Assembly (NCBI GenBank): GCA_006969625.1
Contig: CP030885.1
Span: 2,615,430-2,679,429, forward strand
Direction of reading: 5' to 3'
DNA from: Rhodospirillaceae bacterium
GTDB taxonomy: Bacteria; Pseudomonadota; Alphaproteobacteria; Kiloniellales; DSM-21159
Length of the DNA: 64,000 bases
How positions within the stretch are numbered: the first letter of the stretch is position 1; each line of letters starts with the position of its first letter. Under the pieces are notes generated by a model. The model was not told the DNA's origin, did not search any database, and worked only from the letters and a program-made list of their open reading frames with translations. Positions 34,091 through 41,409 of the stretch are shown piece by piece. The position numbers and the translations under genes are program-made.

Positions 34091-36316
34091 ATGCTGTCCA
34101 ATGCCCGTCCCGACCTGCGCTTCGCCTTGAAGAAGCTGCAGAGCGCCCCGGTCTCGCGCCGCCGCTTCCTGATCGGCGCCACCGCAACGGCAACCGGCCT
34201 CGCCGTCGGCTTCCACAGCCTGCCAAGCGGCGCCGCCGAGGGCGGCACGCCGGCCCAGAGTGCCACGCCGTCGCCCTTCGCCAGCTACATCGAACTGTCC
34301 GAAGAGGGTGTCGTGACGGTGCTCTCCTCCCAGTTCGAGATGGGCCAGGGCTCGTACCACGGCCTCGCTACCCTGGTGGTCGAAGAGCTGGACTGCGGCT
34401 GGCAGGCCGTGAGCGTCGTCGGCGCCAGCGGCAACACCCAGCTTTACGGCAACCTGATGTGGGGCGGCGTCGCCCAGGGCACCGGCGGCTCGACCTCGAT
34501 CGCGACCTCCTGGACGCGCTACCGCACGGCCGCGGCCACCATGAAGGCGATGCTGGTCGCCGCCGCCGCCGAGGCCTGGGGCGTCCCGGCCGACGAGATC
34601 GAGGCGGCCGAGGGCCGCTTGGTCCATACCGCCAGCGGCCGGGCGGCCGGCTACGGCGACTTCGCCCGGCCAGCGGCCGCCCTGCCGGTGCCGCAGGAGG
34701 TGACGCTGAAGGCACCCGGCGCCTGGAGCCAGATCGGCAACCCCGAGGTCAAGCGCTACGACCGCCGGGCCAAGACCGACGGCACCCAGGACTTCACCCT
34801 CGACGTGCGGCTGCCCGGCATGCTGACGGCGGTGATGATCCACCCGCCGAAGTTCGGCGCCACCCTGAAAAGCTTCGATGCGAGCGGGGCCCGCGAGATG
34901 CCCGGCGTCGTCGAGGTGGTCGAAGTGTCGCGCGGGATCGCCGTCGTGGCAGAGGACACCTGGAGCGCGATCGACGCCAGCCATGCCGTCACCGCCGAAT
35001 GGGACGAAAGTGCCGCGGAGCAGCGCGGCTCGGCCGAGATCCTGGCGCAGTACCGCGAGCTCGCCAGGCAGGCGCCGCAGGCGCTCGCCCGCGAGGAGGG
35101 TGACGCGCTCGGGACCTTGGCCGGTGCCGAGCGGGTGATCGAGGCCGAGTTCGAGTTCCCCTTCCTGGCACACGCGGCGCTGGAGCCGATGAACGCCGTG
35201 GCGCGGATGAACGAGGGCGGCAGCCTGGAGGTCTGGGGCGGCCATCAGATCCCCGACCTCTATCGGTTCCTCGCCTCCCAGATCGCCGAGATCTCGCCCG
35301 AGCAGGTGCGCCTGCACGTCCTGAAGACCGGCGGCGGCTTTGGCCGGCGCGCCGTCGGCGACGGCGACGTGGTGGTCGAGGCGGTCGAGGTGGCCAAGGC
35401 GCTCGGCTGGCGCGCGCCGGTGAAGGTGCAGTGGACCCGCGAGAACGACATGCGCGGCGGGCGCTACCGCCCGGCCTACGTCCACCGCCTGCGCGCCGCG
35501 CTCGGCCCGGACGGCAAGCCGCTCGCCTGGGACAACCACATCGTCGGCCAGTCGATCGTCGCCGGCACACCCTTCGCCGGCCTGATCCGCGACGGCGTCG
35601 ACGCCACCTCGGTGGAGGGCGCCAGCACCCTGCCCTACGCCATCCCCAACCTGCGCGTCGGCCTGACGACGACCGACGTCAAGGTGCCGGTGCTCTGGTG
35701 GCGCGCGGTCGGCTCGACCCACACGGCCTATGCGACCGAGGTCTTCATCGACGAGCTCGCGGAGGCCGCCGGTGCCGACCCCGTTCAGTACCGCCTCGAC
35801 CTGCTGGCCGACCACCCGCGCCATGCCGCAGTGCTGCGCCTGGCGGCCGAGAAGGCGGGCTGGGGCCAGGCGCTGCCGGAGGGCCGCTTCCACGGCGTCG
35901 CGGTGCACGAAAGCTTCGCCAGCTTCGTCGCCCAGGTGGCCGAGGTCTCGATGGAGGGTGGGCAGGTCCGGGTCCACAAGGTGGTCTGCGCCGTCGACTG
36001 CGGCATCGCGGTCAACCCCGACACCATCAAGGCGCAGATGGAAGGCGGCATCGGCTTCGGCCTGGGCGCGATCCTGCAGGAGGAGCTGACCCTGACCGAA
36101 GGCGCCGTCGACCAGGCGAACTACGACAGCTACCGCCCCCTGCGCCTGTCGCAGATGCCGGAGGTGGAGGTGCACATCGTCGAGAGCGACGCCTCGCCCA
36201 CCGGCGTCGGCGAGCCCGGCCTGCCGCCGATCGGCCCGGCCGTCGCCAATGCGGTGGCCAAGGCCAGCGGCCGGCGCATCCGCGTCCTGCCCTTCGAAAA
36301 GGGGCTGAACGCCTGA
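34091..36316 (+). CDS. molybdopterin-binding large subunit of a xanthine oxidase-family enzyme (IorB-like)
   Basis: A 741-residue protein. A twin-arginine signal ([15 protein letters not shown], about residues 22-36) indicates export, as in isoquinoline 1-oxidoreductase IorB-type or periplasmic aldehyde oxidases. MoCo-binding segments include [33 protein letters not shown] and [21 protein letters not shown], and the catalytic glutamate is in [17 protein letters not shown]. With the preceding Fe-S subunit it should hydroxylate an N-heterocycle or aldehyde using water. Electrons probably pass to a periplasmic cytochrome, none of which is encoded here. Confidence 0.93.
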   Translation: MLSNARPDLRFALKKLQSAPVSRRRFLIGATATATGLAVGFHSLPSGAAEGGTPAQSATPSPFASYIELSEEGVVTVLSSQFEMGQGSYHGLATLVVEELDCGWQAVSVVGASGNTQLYGNLMWGGVAQGTGGSTSIATSWTRYRTAAATMKAMLVAAAAEAWGVPADEIEAAEGRLVHTASGRAAGYGDFARPAAALPVPQEVTLKAPGAWSQIGNPEVKRYDRRAKTDGTQDFTLDVRLPGMLTAVMIHPPKFGATLKSFDASGAREMPGVVEVVEVSRGIAVVAEDTWSAIDASHAVTAEWDESAAEQRGSAEILAQYRELARQAPQALAREEGDALGTLAGAERVIEAEFEFPFLAHAALEPMNAVARMNEGGSLEVWGGHQIPDLYRFLASQIAEISPEQVRLHVLKTGGGFGRRAVGDGDVVVEAVEVAKALGWRAPVKVQWTRENDMRGGRYRPAYVHRLRAALGPDGKPLAWDNHIVGQSIVAGTPFAGLIRDGVDATSVEGASTLPYAIPNLRVGLTTTDVKVPVLWWRAVGSTHTAYATEVFIDELAEAAGADPVQYRLDLLADHPRHAAVLRLAAEKAGWGQALPEGRFHGVAVHESFASFVAQVAEVSMEGGQVRVHKVVCAVDCGIAVNPDTIKAQMEGGIGFGLGAILQEELTLTEGAVDQANYDSYRPLRLSQMPEVEVHIVESDASPTGVGEPGLPPIGPAVANAVAKASGRRIRVLPFEKGLNA

Positions 36317-36348
36317 ACCGGCCGCGCCGCGGCGTGACGTGTCCAGCA

Positions 36349-36378
36349 AACGGGCGGAGCCGGCCGGCTCCGCCCGTT
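36349..36378. terminator. 30-bp perfect palindrome, terminator after the Mo hydroxylase
   Basis: AACGGGCGGAGCCGG is followed directly by its reverse complement. The plus strand continues TTCG (TTT counting the last palindrome bases). It is 32 bp after the large-subunit stop and fits a rho-independent terminator. The identical 30 bp recurs at 37327-37356. Confidence 0.7.
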
Positions 36379-36564
36379 TCGTACGCGCGTCCTATGCGCG
36401 CCGGCGCCACCACCGGTCCACAGCCTCGCGGGTCCGCACCCGAACGCGCCCGTCGCGCCGCCGCCCGCGGAAGGCCGCCGCAGGACCGCCGCGCTGCCGC
36501 GTCCCTGCCGCAGCCGTGCCGCGATCCTTTCGCGAAATCGGCGATAGACTTGCGCGTTTTGGTG

Positions 36565-36593
36565 TTGCGAACGAAACAAGAATATCGTAAGCT
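36565..36593 (+). promoter_or_regulatory. promoter with SOS-box-like element, upstream of the degenerate module copy
   Basis: TTGCGA (36565-36570) is followed after 17 bases by TAAGCT (36588-36593). Between them GAAC-N7-GAAT (36569-36583) matches the alphaproteobacterial LexA direct repeat GAAC-N7-GAAC at 7 of 8 fixed bases. The same arrangement precedes the intact gene at 38876-38904, so promoter and gene were duplicated together. Confidence 0.45.
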
Positions 36594-36610
36594 GTTTTTA
36601 TTGCGCGGCC

Positions 36611-37316
36611 GCACGCAGCCAGACCCGACCGATCCCGCACGCCCCCCGCTCCCGCACCCCCGCGACACGCCGCCGGCAGCCCGGCCGGACGGGACGGCCG
36701 CCGAGAGCCCCGGCCGGTTGGCGCTGCGCCGCAAGCTGGCGCCCGACGTCAGCGTCGACCCGGCCGACGTGGCGCCGGCGAAGACGGCGCTGCAGCGCCT
36801 CGGCTACGACCGGGCCCCGCAACAGGGCCTCACCCCCTACCCCGACCGCGATCTGTTCGAGGGCATCGGCAAGTTCCAGGCCGACCGCGGCCTGACCCGC
36901 GACGGCACCATGGCCCCCGGCGGCGAGACCGAGCGCGCGGTCAACCGCCAGCTCGCCGCCCTCGACCGCGAGCTGCGCGGCGTCGGCCCCGTGGCTGCGG
37001 CCTCGACGCGCGGCGCCACGGCACGACAGCAACAGACCGCCGGGGGCGGCGCGTCCCTCGACGCGCAGCAAGCGGTGTTCGGGATCGGCGGCCCGGTCGG
37101 CCCGGCCTGGAAGCTCGGCGGCGGCGCCAACGCCCCGCAGGACGTGATCGCCACCAAGCGCGGCCTCGCCTGGGCCGGCTTCTACCCGCCCGTGCGCGCT
37201 GGCGACTCCGACGTCAAGGCGAAAGCGGACCTGTTCGAGGCCATCGCCCGCTTCCAGCAGGCCCCCAAACGCTACGGCGACCCGAAGGTTGCTTGCCGCG
37301 GCGGCGAGACCAGAGG
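36611..37316 (+). pseudogene. degenerate copy of the peptidoglycan-binding toxin-like gene
   Basis: The frame here repeats the N-terminal part of the gene at 39040: LALRRKLAPDVSV, FQADRGLTRDGTMAPGGETERAV, then VFGIGGPVGPAWKLGGG and DLFEAIARFQQAPKRYGD. Compared with the intact copy it lacks a 110-bp segment containing the Shine-Dalgarno sequence, ATG and first codons. The junction falls in the short repeat ACGCCCC, found at both ends of the missing segment (38949-38955 and 39059-39065). It has also lost part of the inter-module linker and the whole C-terminal domain, ending after GGET. A TTG in frame near 36601 has no ribosome site. It is best read as a relic. Confidence 0.75.
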
Positions 37317-37326
37317 CATGGAATGC

Positions 37327-37356
37327 AACGGGCGGAGCCGGCCGGCTCCGCCCGTT
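37327..37356. terminator. 30-bp perfect palindrome, second copy
   Basis: Identical to 36349-36378 and followed on the plus strand by further T residues (TTTT to 37358). It lies between the relic module gene (plus) and the stop of the binding-protein gene (minus, 37382) and probably terminates one or both. The two identical copies bracket the relic module. Confidence 0.65.
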
Positions 37357-37381
37357 TTCCCTGGTGCGGCGCGTGGACGGC

Positions 37382-38590
37382 CTATTGCAGACCACACTCG
37401 GCGGCGTAGGCGTCCTGGTGGTCGCTGAAGGCGCGGCCGATGGTGCGGTTGGTCAGCACGCCGTCCTCCATCACCACCTCGCGCACGTAGATGTCCTGGA
37501 TCGGGTGGTTGTTGTTGCCGAAGCGGAAGGCGCCGCGGGTGGATTCGAAGTCCGCCGCCTCGATCGCCGCGCGCAGCGCGTCGAGGTCGCCGGCACCGCC
37601 GGTCGCCGCCAGCGCCGCGGCGATCAGCCGTGCGGTGTCGTAGCCCTGGCTGGCGTAGAGCGAGGGCAGCCGGCCGTAGGCTTCCTGGAAGGCGGCGACG
37701 AACTGCCGGTTGGCGGCGTTGTCCAGGTCCTTGTTCCACTGGCTGGAGTTCTTCACCCCCAGCGCCGCTTCGCCGACCGCGCCCAGGATCGCCTGGTCGA
37801 AGCTGAAGGCTGGGCCGAACAGCGGCACGCTCTCGCTCAGGCCGGCCTGGGCGTACTGCTTGATGAAGCTGATGCCCATGCCGCCCGGCAGGAAGAAGAA
37901 CACGCCGTCCGGCGCCGCCGCCCGGATCTGCGCCAGCTCGGCGGCGTAGTCGGTCTGGCCGAGCTGGGTGTAGAGTTCGCCGGCGAGATCGCCCTGGTAG
38001 TAGCGCTTGAAGCCGGTCAGCGCGTCCTGGCCGGCCGGATAGTTGGGCGCCAGGATGAAGACGTTGCGGAAGCCCTGGTCGTAGACGTACTGGCCCATCG
38101 CCTCGTGCAGGTTGTCGTTCTGCCAGGCCACGTTGAAGTAGTTCTCGTGGCAGCCGCGCCCGGCGAGCTGCGAGGGGCCGGCGTTGGGGCTGAGGTAGAG
38201 CACCTCCTCGCGCACCACGCCCGGGACCACGGCGATGGCGAGGTTCGACCAGATGATGCCGGTCATGAGGTCGACCTCGTCGCGCTCGACCATGCGGTCG
38301 GCGATCTCCTTGGCCAGGTCCGGCTTGCGCGCGTCGTCCTCGACGATCACTTCGACCGGCACGCCGCCGAGCGTGCCGCCCTCCTGCTCGACCGCCAGCA
38401 GGAAGCCGTCGCGCACGTCGATGCCCAGCGCGCTGCCGCCGCCCGACAGGGTAGTGATCATGCCGATCTTGACCGGCGCGTCCTGGGCGCCCGCCGGGAC
38501 CGGCGCCGCCAGCGCGCCGGCGAACAGGGCGGCCGCCGCGGCGCCGGCCAGAGTCTTGGCCAGAGTCTTGGCCGGAGTCTTGGATGTCAT
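37382..38590 (-). CDS. ABC transporter substrate-binding protein, branched-chain amino acid type
   Basis: A 402-residue periplasmic binding protein (Peripla_BP_6/LivK group). The signal peptide has an unusual n-region made by a 12-bp tandem repeat (KTPAKTLAKTLAG) and ends near VPAGAQDA. The mature part starts VKIGMITTLSGGGSALGIDVRDGF, with VEVIVEDDARKPDLAKEIADRMVE and LAPNYPAGQDALTGFKRYY in the two lobes. The matching permease and ATPase genes lie on the other strand at 41410-44736, separated by the toxin-like locus. The ligand could be an amino acid, urea or an aromatic acid. Confidence 0.92.
   Translation of the reverse strand: MTSKTPAKTLAKTLAGAAAAALFAGALAAPVPAGAQDAPVKIGMITTLSGGGSALGIDVRDGFLLAVEQEGGTLGGVPVEVIVEDDARKPDLAKEIADRMVERDEVDLMTGIIWSNLAIAVVPGVVREEVLYLSPNAGPSQLAGRGCHENYFNVAWQNDNLHEAMGQYVYDQGFRNVFILAPNYPAGQDALTGFKRYYQGDLAGELYTQLGQTDYAAELAQIRAAAPDGVFFFLPGGMGISFIKQYAQAGLSESVPLFGPAFSFDQAILGAVGEAALGVKNSSQWNKDLDNAANRQFVAAFQEAYGRLPSLYASQGYDTARLIAAALAATGGAGDLDALRAAIEAADFESTRGAFRFGNNNHPIQDIYVREVVMEDGVLTNRTIGRAFSDHQDAYAAECGLQ
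38546..38581. repeat. 12-bp tandem repeat inside the signal-peptide codons
   Basis: GGCCAGAGTCTT occurs at 38546 and 38558, and with one change at 38570. It adds Ala-Lys-Thr-Leu units to the n-region of the binding-protein signal sequence. A 9-bp repeat (TGGATGTC plus A or G) follows at 38581-38598 around the start codon. Confidence 0.85.
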
Positions 38591-38772
38591 GGATGTCGCT
38601 CCCTGATCCCCGCAGCCGCGCTCCCGTCAACGGGCCGGCCGCCCCCTTGCTTGGCCCGCCGCGGTTCGCCCCGCGCAGGCGGGCGGACTGTAGCGCAGCC
38701 TGCGCCGCGGCGCCAAGCGGGGCGGTTTCGCCGCGCCGCGCACAAGCCCGCCGCCGGAAACCGGCCGCAGAG

Positions 38773-38827
38773 GCGCCACGGCCGCGTCACGACCGCGCCA
38801 CGGCTGCGCCACGGCTGCGCCACTGGG
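38773..38827. repeat. 11-bp tandem repeat upstream of the toxin-like gene promoter
   Basis: Five consecutive 11-bp units of the form GCGCCACGGCT (38773, 38784, 38795, 38806, 38817); the third and fourth are identical and the others have one to three changes. The period equals about one helical turn, and the array ends about 48 bp before the -35 box at 38876. It could be a phased protein-binding array or simple slippage. Confidence 0.75.
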
Positions 38828-38875
38828 GCCTGCGATCTTTTCGCGAGATCGGGCGCGGAAATGCGTGCTTGGGCG

Positions 38876-38904
38876 TTGCGAACGAAGCGGGAATATTCTA
38901 CCTT
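38876..38904 (+). promoter_or_regulatory. promoter with SOS-box-like element for the toxin-like gene
   Basis: TTGCGA (38876-38881), 17 bases, then TACCTT (38899-38904). GAAC-N7-GAAT (38880-38894) overlaps the -35 box and spacer, resembling the GAAC-N7-GAAC LexA site of alphaproteobacteria with one mismatch. Repression by LexA and induction by DNA damage, as for colicins, is a testable inference. Confidence 0.45.
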
Positions 38905-39039
38905 GCCTGCCTGCGTGATTGCACGCAGCCAGACCCGACCGATCCCGCACGCCCCAAGGCTGCCGCCGGCAGCCGGGCCGGCCGATCGGTCCGGGCGCAG
39001 CCGCAGCCGGCGTGCCAGCAGACAGGAGCCTTGCACGCC

Positions 39040-40641
39040 ATGTCGTTCTTCGATCCCTACGCCCCCCGCTCCCGCACCCCCGTGACACGCCGCCGGCAGC
39101 CCCGCCGGCCGGACGAGACGGCCGCCGAAACGGCCGCCGAGAGCTCCGGCCGGCTGGCGCTGCGCCGCAAGCTGGCGCCCGACGTCAGCGTCGATCCGAC
39201 CGACGTGGCGCCGGCCAAGCGCGCCCTGCAGCGCCTCGGCCACTACCGGGCCCCGGACCAGGGCATCACCCCCTACCCCGACCGCGACCTCTTCGCCGGC
39301 ATCGCCCGCTTCCAGGCCGAGCGCGGCCTGACCCGCGACGGCACCATGGCCCCCGGCGGCGAGACCGAGCGCGCGGTCAACCGCCAGCTCGCCGCCCTCG
39401 ACCGCGAGGTGCGCGGCGCCGGCCCCGCGGCTGCGGCCTCGACGCGCGGCGCCACGGCACGACAGCAACAGACCGCAGGGCGCGGCACGGGCTTCGCCGG
39501 GCAGCAGCCGGAGCCGGAGATCCCGCCCCGCGCCGTCACCACCGTGCCGCGCCACACGCCGCAAGCGGTGTTCGGGATCGGCGGCCCGGTCGGCCCGGCC
39601 TGGAAGCTCGGCGGCGGCGCCAACGCCCCGCAGGACGTGATCGCCACCAAGCGCGGCCTCGCCTGGGCCGGCTTCTACCCGCCCGAGCGCGCTGGCGACT
39701 CCGACGTCAAGGCGAAAGCGGACCTGTTCGAGGCCATCGCCCGCTTCCAGCAGGCCCCTAAGCGCTACCGGGACCTGAAGGTCGATTCCTGGCTCGGCCG
39801 CGGCGGCGAGACCGAAGCCGCCCTCGAACGCGCCATCGCCCCGCGCCTCCGCCTCATGCAGGCGCAGGCGGAGAGCGAGGCGGAGCAGATGCCGGAGGCG
39901 GCGGATCGCCCCGAGGCGCGCGCCTGGACCGAAAACCGGGACGCCCTCATCGAACAGTACGAGGACCGGCGACTCGACGCGATCGGGAACCGCATCGACA
40001 CAATGGTGGAAGCGGGCGATGCGGTCGGGCTGAACCGCGCCGCCGTGCTTTGGCGCCACTTTCGCGAGGGCAGCGGGGAACCCGTCCGCATCCCACTCGA
40101 GGAAACCTTGAGCGATCCGTTTTTCGTGGATGCCGCGGAGAAGAATCGTGATCGGACGGCACGCAACACTTTCACCGGAACGACAAGCAACAACTCGGAA
40201 TTGAATACTAAGCTGCGCGGCCTCGAAGACGGTGGCGTCGAAAGAGACTTGACCGACACTTGGGTCGTGAACCAATCCGATCCGGAAGCCTTCAGACAGA
40301 TATTCGAGGAAGGCTTTCCAAAAGGCCCGGACAGCTTCGCCCAGTTCGGACGCCGCCGGCTAGAATCCGAGGTGGTCTTCAACGCCGTTCGAAGAGGTGA
40401 CCAGATCCTGGTCGCCGGGACCGTCGAACATTCGAGGCACGAGCCTTACGACTTCCACAAGGGGCGCTTGGGCGACATGCTCGGCGCCAAGGACCTGCAA
40501 GATGCCGGCAGGGGCACGCCGTTCGAGATCGAAGGGAGCTGGAAGCAAGCCTTCGAGGGCACGATCCAGGTATTGGGCCAAGACGAGAACGGCCTGATCC
40601 TCGGCGTGCCGCGGATCGTCTGGGGTGAGCCCAATGATTAG
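39040..40641 (+). CDS. two-module peptidoglycan-binding-like protein with unknown C-terminal domain (candidate polymorphic toxin)
   Basis: A 533-residue protein without a signal peptide. After a basic, Pro-rich start (MSFFDPYAPRSRTP) come two PG_binding_1-like modules: about residues 53-113 (DVAPAKRALQRLGHY, FQAERGLTRDG, PGGETERAV) and 195-262 (DVIATKRGLAWAGFY, DLFEAIARFQQ, GGETEAAL). A Gln/Thr/Arg linker joins them. Residues 263-533 are unlike any family I recognise; their DNA is visibly poorer in GC and starts exactly where a 94-bp repeat (39721-39814) ends. Motifs there include VEHSRHEPYDFHKGR and DAGRGTPFEIEGSW. AGGAG precedes the ATG by 11 bases. The next gene overlaps its stop by 8 bp. 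A contact- or secretion-delivered toxin acting at the cell wall is my inference; a structural wall-binding protein is the alternative. Confidence 0.7.
   Translation: MSFFDPYAPRSRTPVTRRRQPRRPDETAAETAAESSGRLALRRKLAPDVSVDPTDVAPAKRALQRLGHYRAPDQGITPYPDRDLFAGIARFQAERGLTRDGTMAPGGETERAVNRQLAALDREVRGAGPAAAASTRGATARQQQTAGRGTGFAGQQPEPEIPPRAVTTVPRHTPQAVFGIGGPVGPAWKLGGGANAPQDVIATKRGLAWAGFYPPERAGDSDVKAKADLFEAIARFQQAPKRYRDLKVDSWLGRGGETEAALERAIAPRLRLMQAQAESEAEQMPEAADRPEARAWTENRDALIEQYEDRRLDAIGNRIDTMVEAGDAVGLNRAAVLWRHFREGSGEPVRIPLEETLSDPFFVDAAEKNRDRTARNTFTGTTSNNSELNTKLRGLEDGGVERDLTDTWVVNQSDPEAFRQIFEEGFPKGPDSFAQFGRRRLESEVVFNAVRRGDQILVAGTVEHSRHEPYDFHKGRLGDMLGAKDLQDAGRGTPFEIEGSWKQAFEGTIQVLGQDENGLILGVPRIVWGEPND
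39721..39814 (+). repeat. 94-bp direct repeat, upstream copy
   Basis: Encodes DLFEAIARFQQAP through GGET of the second module. It is repeated with 2 mismatches in 94 bp at 41201-41294, 1,480 bp downstream. The interval holds the C-terminal domain and the overlapping membrane-protein gene, a layout in which recombination would exchange or delete that cassette. Confidence 0.9.
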
Positions 40642-41128
40642 ACGCTGGCGCCTGTACCTGTTCGGCGGTCTTTTCTTTGCGGTTGCGGTGACGGCCTATG
40701 TGTGGATTTTCCATGGCCGCTTCCAGTACGAGCCGTTATGCTGGCACAGTGGTAAGTCGTTCCACGGTCCCTTGGACGCCGAGTACATGAGCCTGTTCAT
40801 CGAAGTTCTACACGAGCTGAGGGGTGGGCCAGGACTCGCGTGGGATGGCGAGCTTGTGATCCGAGACCGTCGAATTTACTTCAACCGCTTCAGGATAGAC
40901 TACGACTTGCCACTGAACGCCGCTCTCAGGGCATTGAAATCTTTAGTCGAGCGCAAGATCGACCGAGGCGTGCGCGTGCCCGAGTTCGCGCTTTCCTGGC
41001 GAGAGATCGAGAGGCTGCCGCTCCAGGAGCGCGTAGCAGCCGACGGCCGGGACGAGCTCTTCTGCAAGACGCTCCAGTGGGTCGCCTTGGATCGGTCCCA
41101 CAGCGACGCCGCGGCCGACAGGCACTGA
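40634..41128 (+). CDS. single-pass membrane protein, candidate immunity partner
   Basis: 164 residues. A basic start (MIRRWR) precedes one transmembrane helix (LYLFGGLFFAVAVTAYVWIF, about residues 7-26). The remaining 135 or so residues should lie in the periplasm. The ATG overlaps the upstream stop by 8 bp, with GGGGTGAG in front, which implies coupled translation. GC is lower than in flanking genes. No family is recognised. Position, size and topology fit an inner-membrane immunity protein shielding the producer from a periplasm-acting toxin, but this is inference. A GTG at 40625 is an alternative start. Confidence 0.65.
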   Translation: MIRRWRLYLFGGLFFAVAVTAYVWIFHGRFQYEPLCWHSGKSFHGPLDAEYMSLFIEVLHELRGGPGLAWDGELVIRDRRIYFNRFRIDYDLPLNAALRALKSLVERKIDRGVRVPEFALSWREIERLPLQERVAADGRDELFCKTLQWVALDRSHSDAAADRH

Positions 41129-41200
41129 CCTGTCACCCGGGCGTCGAAGCCTTGGGCAAGCCCATCTTCACGATCGAGCACATAGACGAGAGCAAAGGAG

Positions 41201-41294
41201 GACCTGTTCGAGGCCATCGCCCGCTTCCAGCAGGCCCCTAAGCGCTACCGGGACCTGAAAGTCGACTCCTGGCTCGGCCGCGGCGGCGAGACCG
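41201..41294 (+). repeat. 94-bp direct repeat, downstream copy (module fragment)
   Basis: Matches 39721-39814 except at two positions. The frame gives DLFEAIARFQQAP through GGET and then APMA and a TGA at 41306-41308. There is no start codon; a stop lies upstream at 41183 and an AAAGGAGG just before the repeat leads to no start. It looks like the original 3' end of a gene displaced by an inserted cassette, or an orphan module end. Confidence 0.85.
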
Positions 41295-41409
41295 CACCGA
41301 TGGCTTGACCGCGGCGGCGGGTTTTCCGATGGTCTGCCGCGTTTTTCGCCGGGGCCTTTGCGCGCCGTCCACCCGCTCCGCCACGCCGCTGTCAGGTCCC
41401 GCCCCGGCC

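Noticed and set aside
34034-36349. Long minus-strand frame opposite the Mo hydroxylase large subunit
   Set aside because: Shadow frame: the plus-strand gene has a Tat signal and all MoCo motifs.
36317-37428. Treating the relic module frame as a long intact gene continuing from the Mo hydroxylase region
   Set aside because: The open frame upstream is a shadow of the hydroxylase gene; the module homology begins only near 36611 and lacks a start codon.
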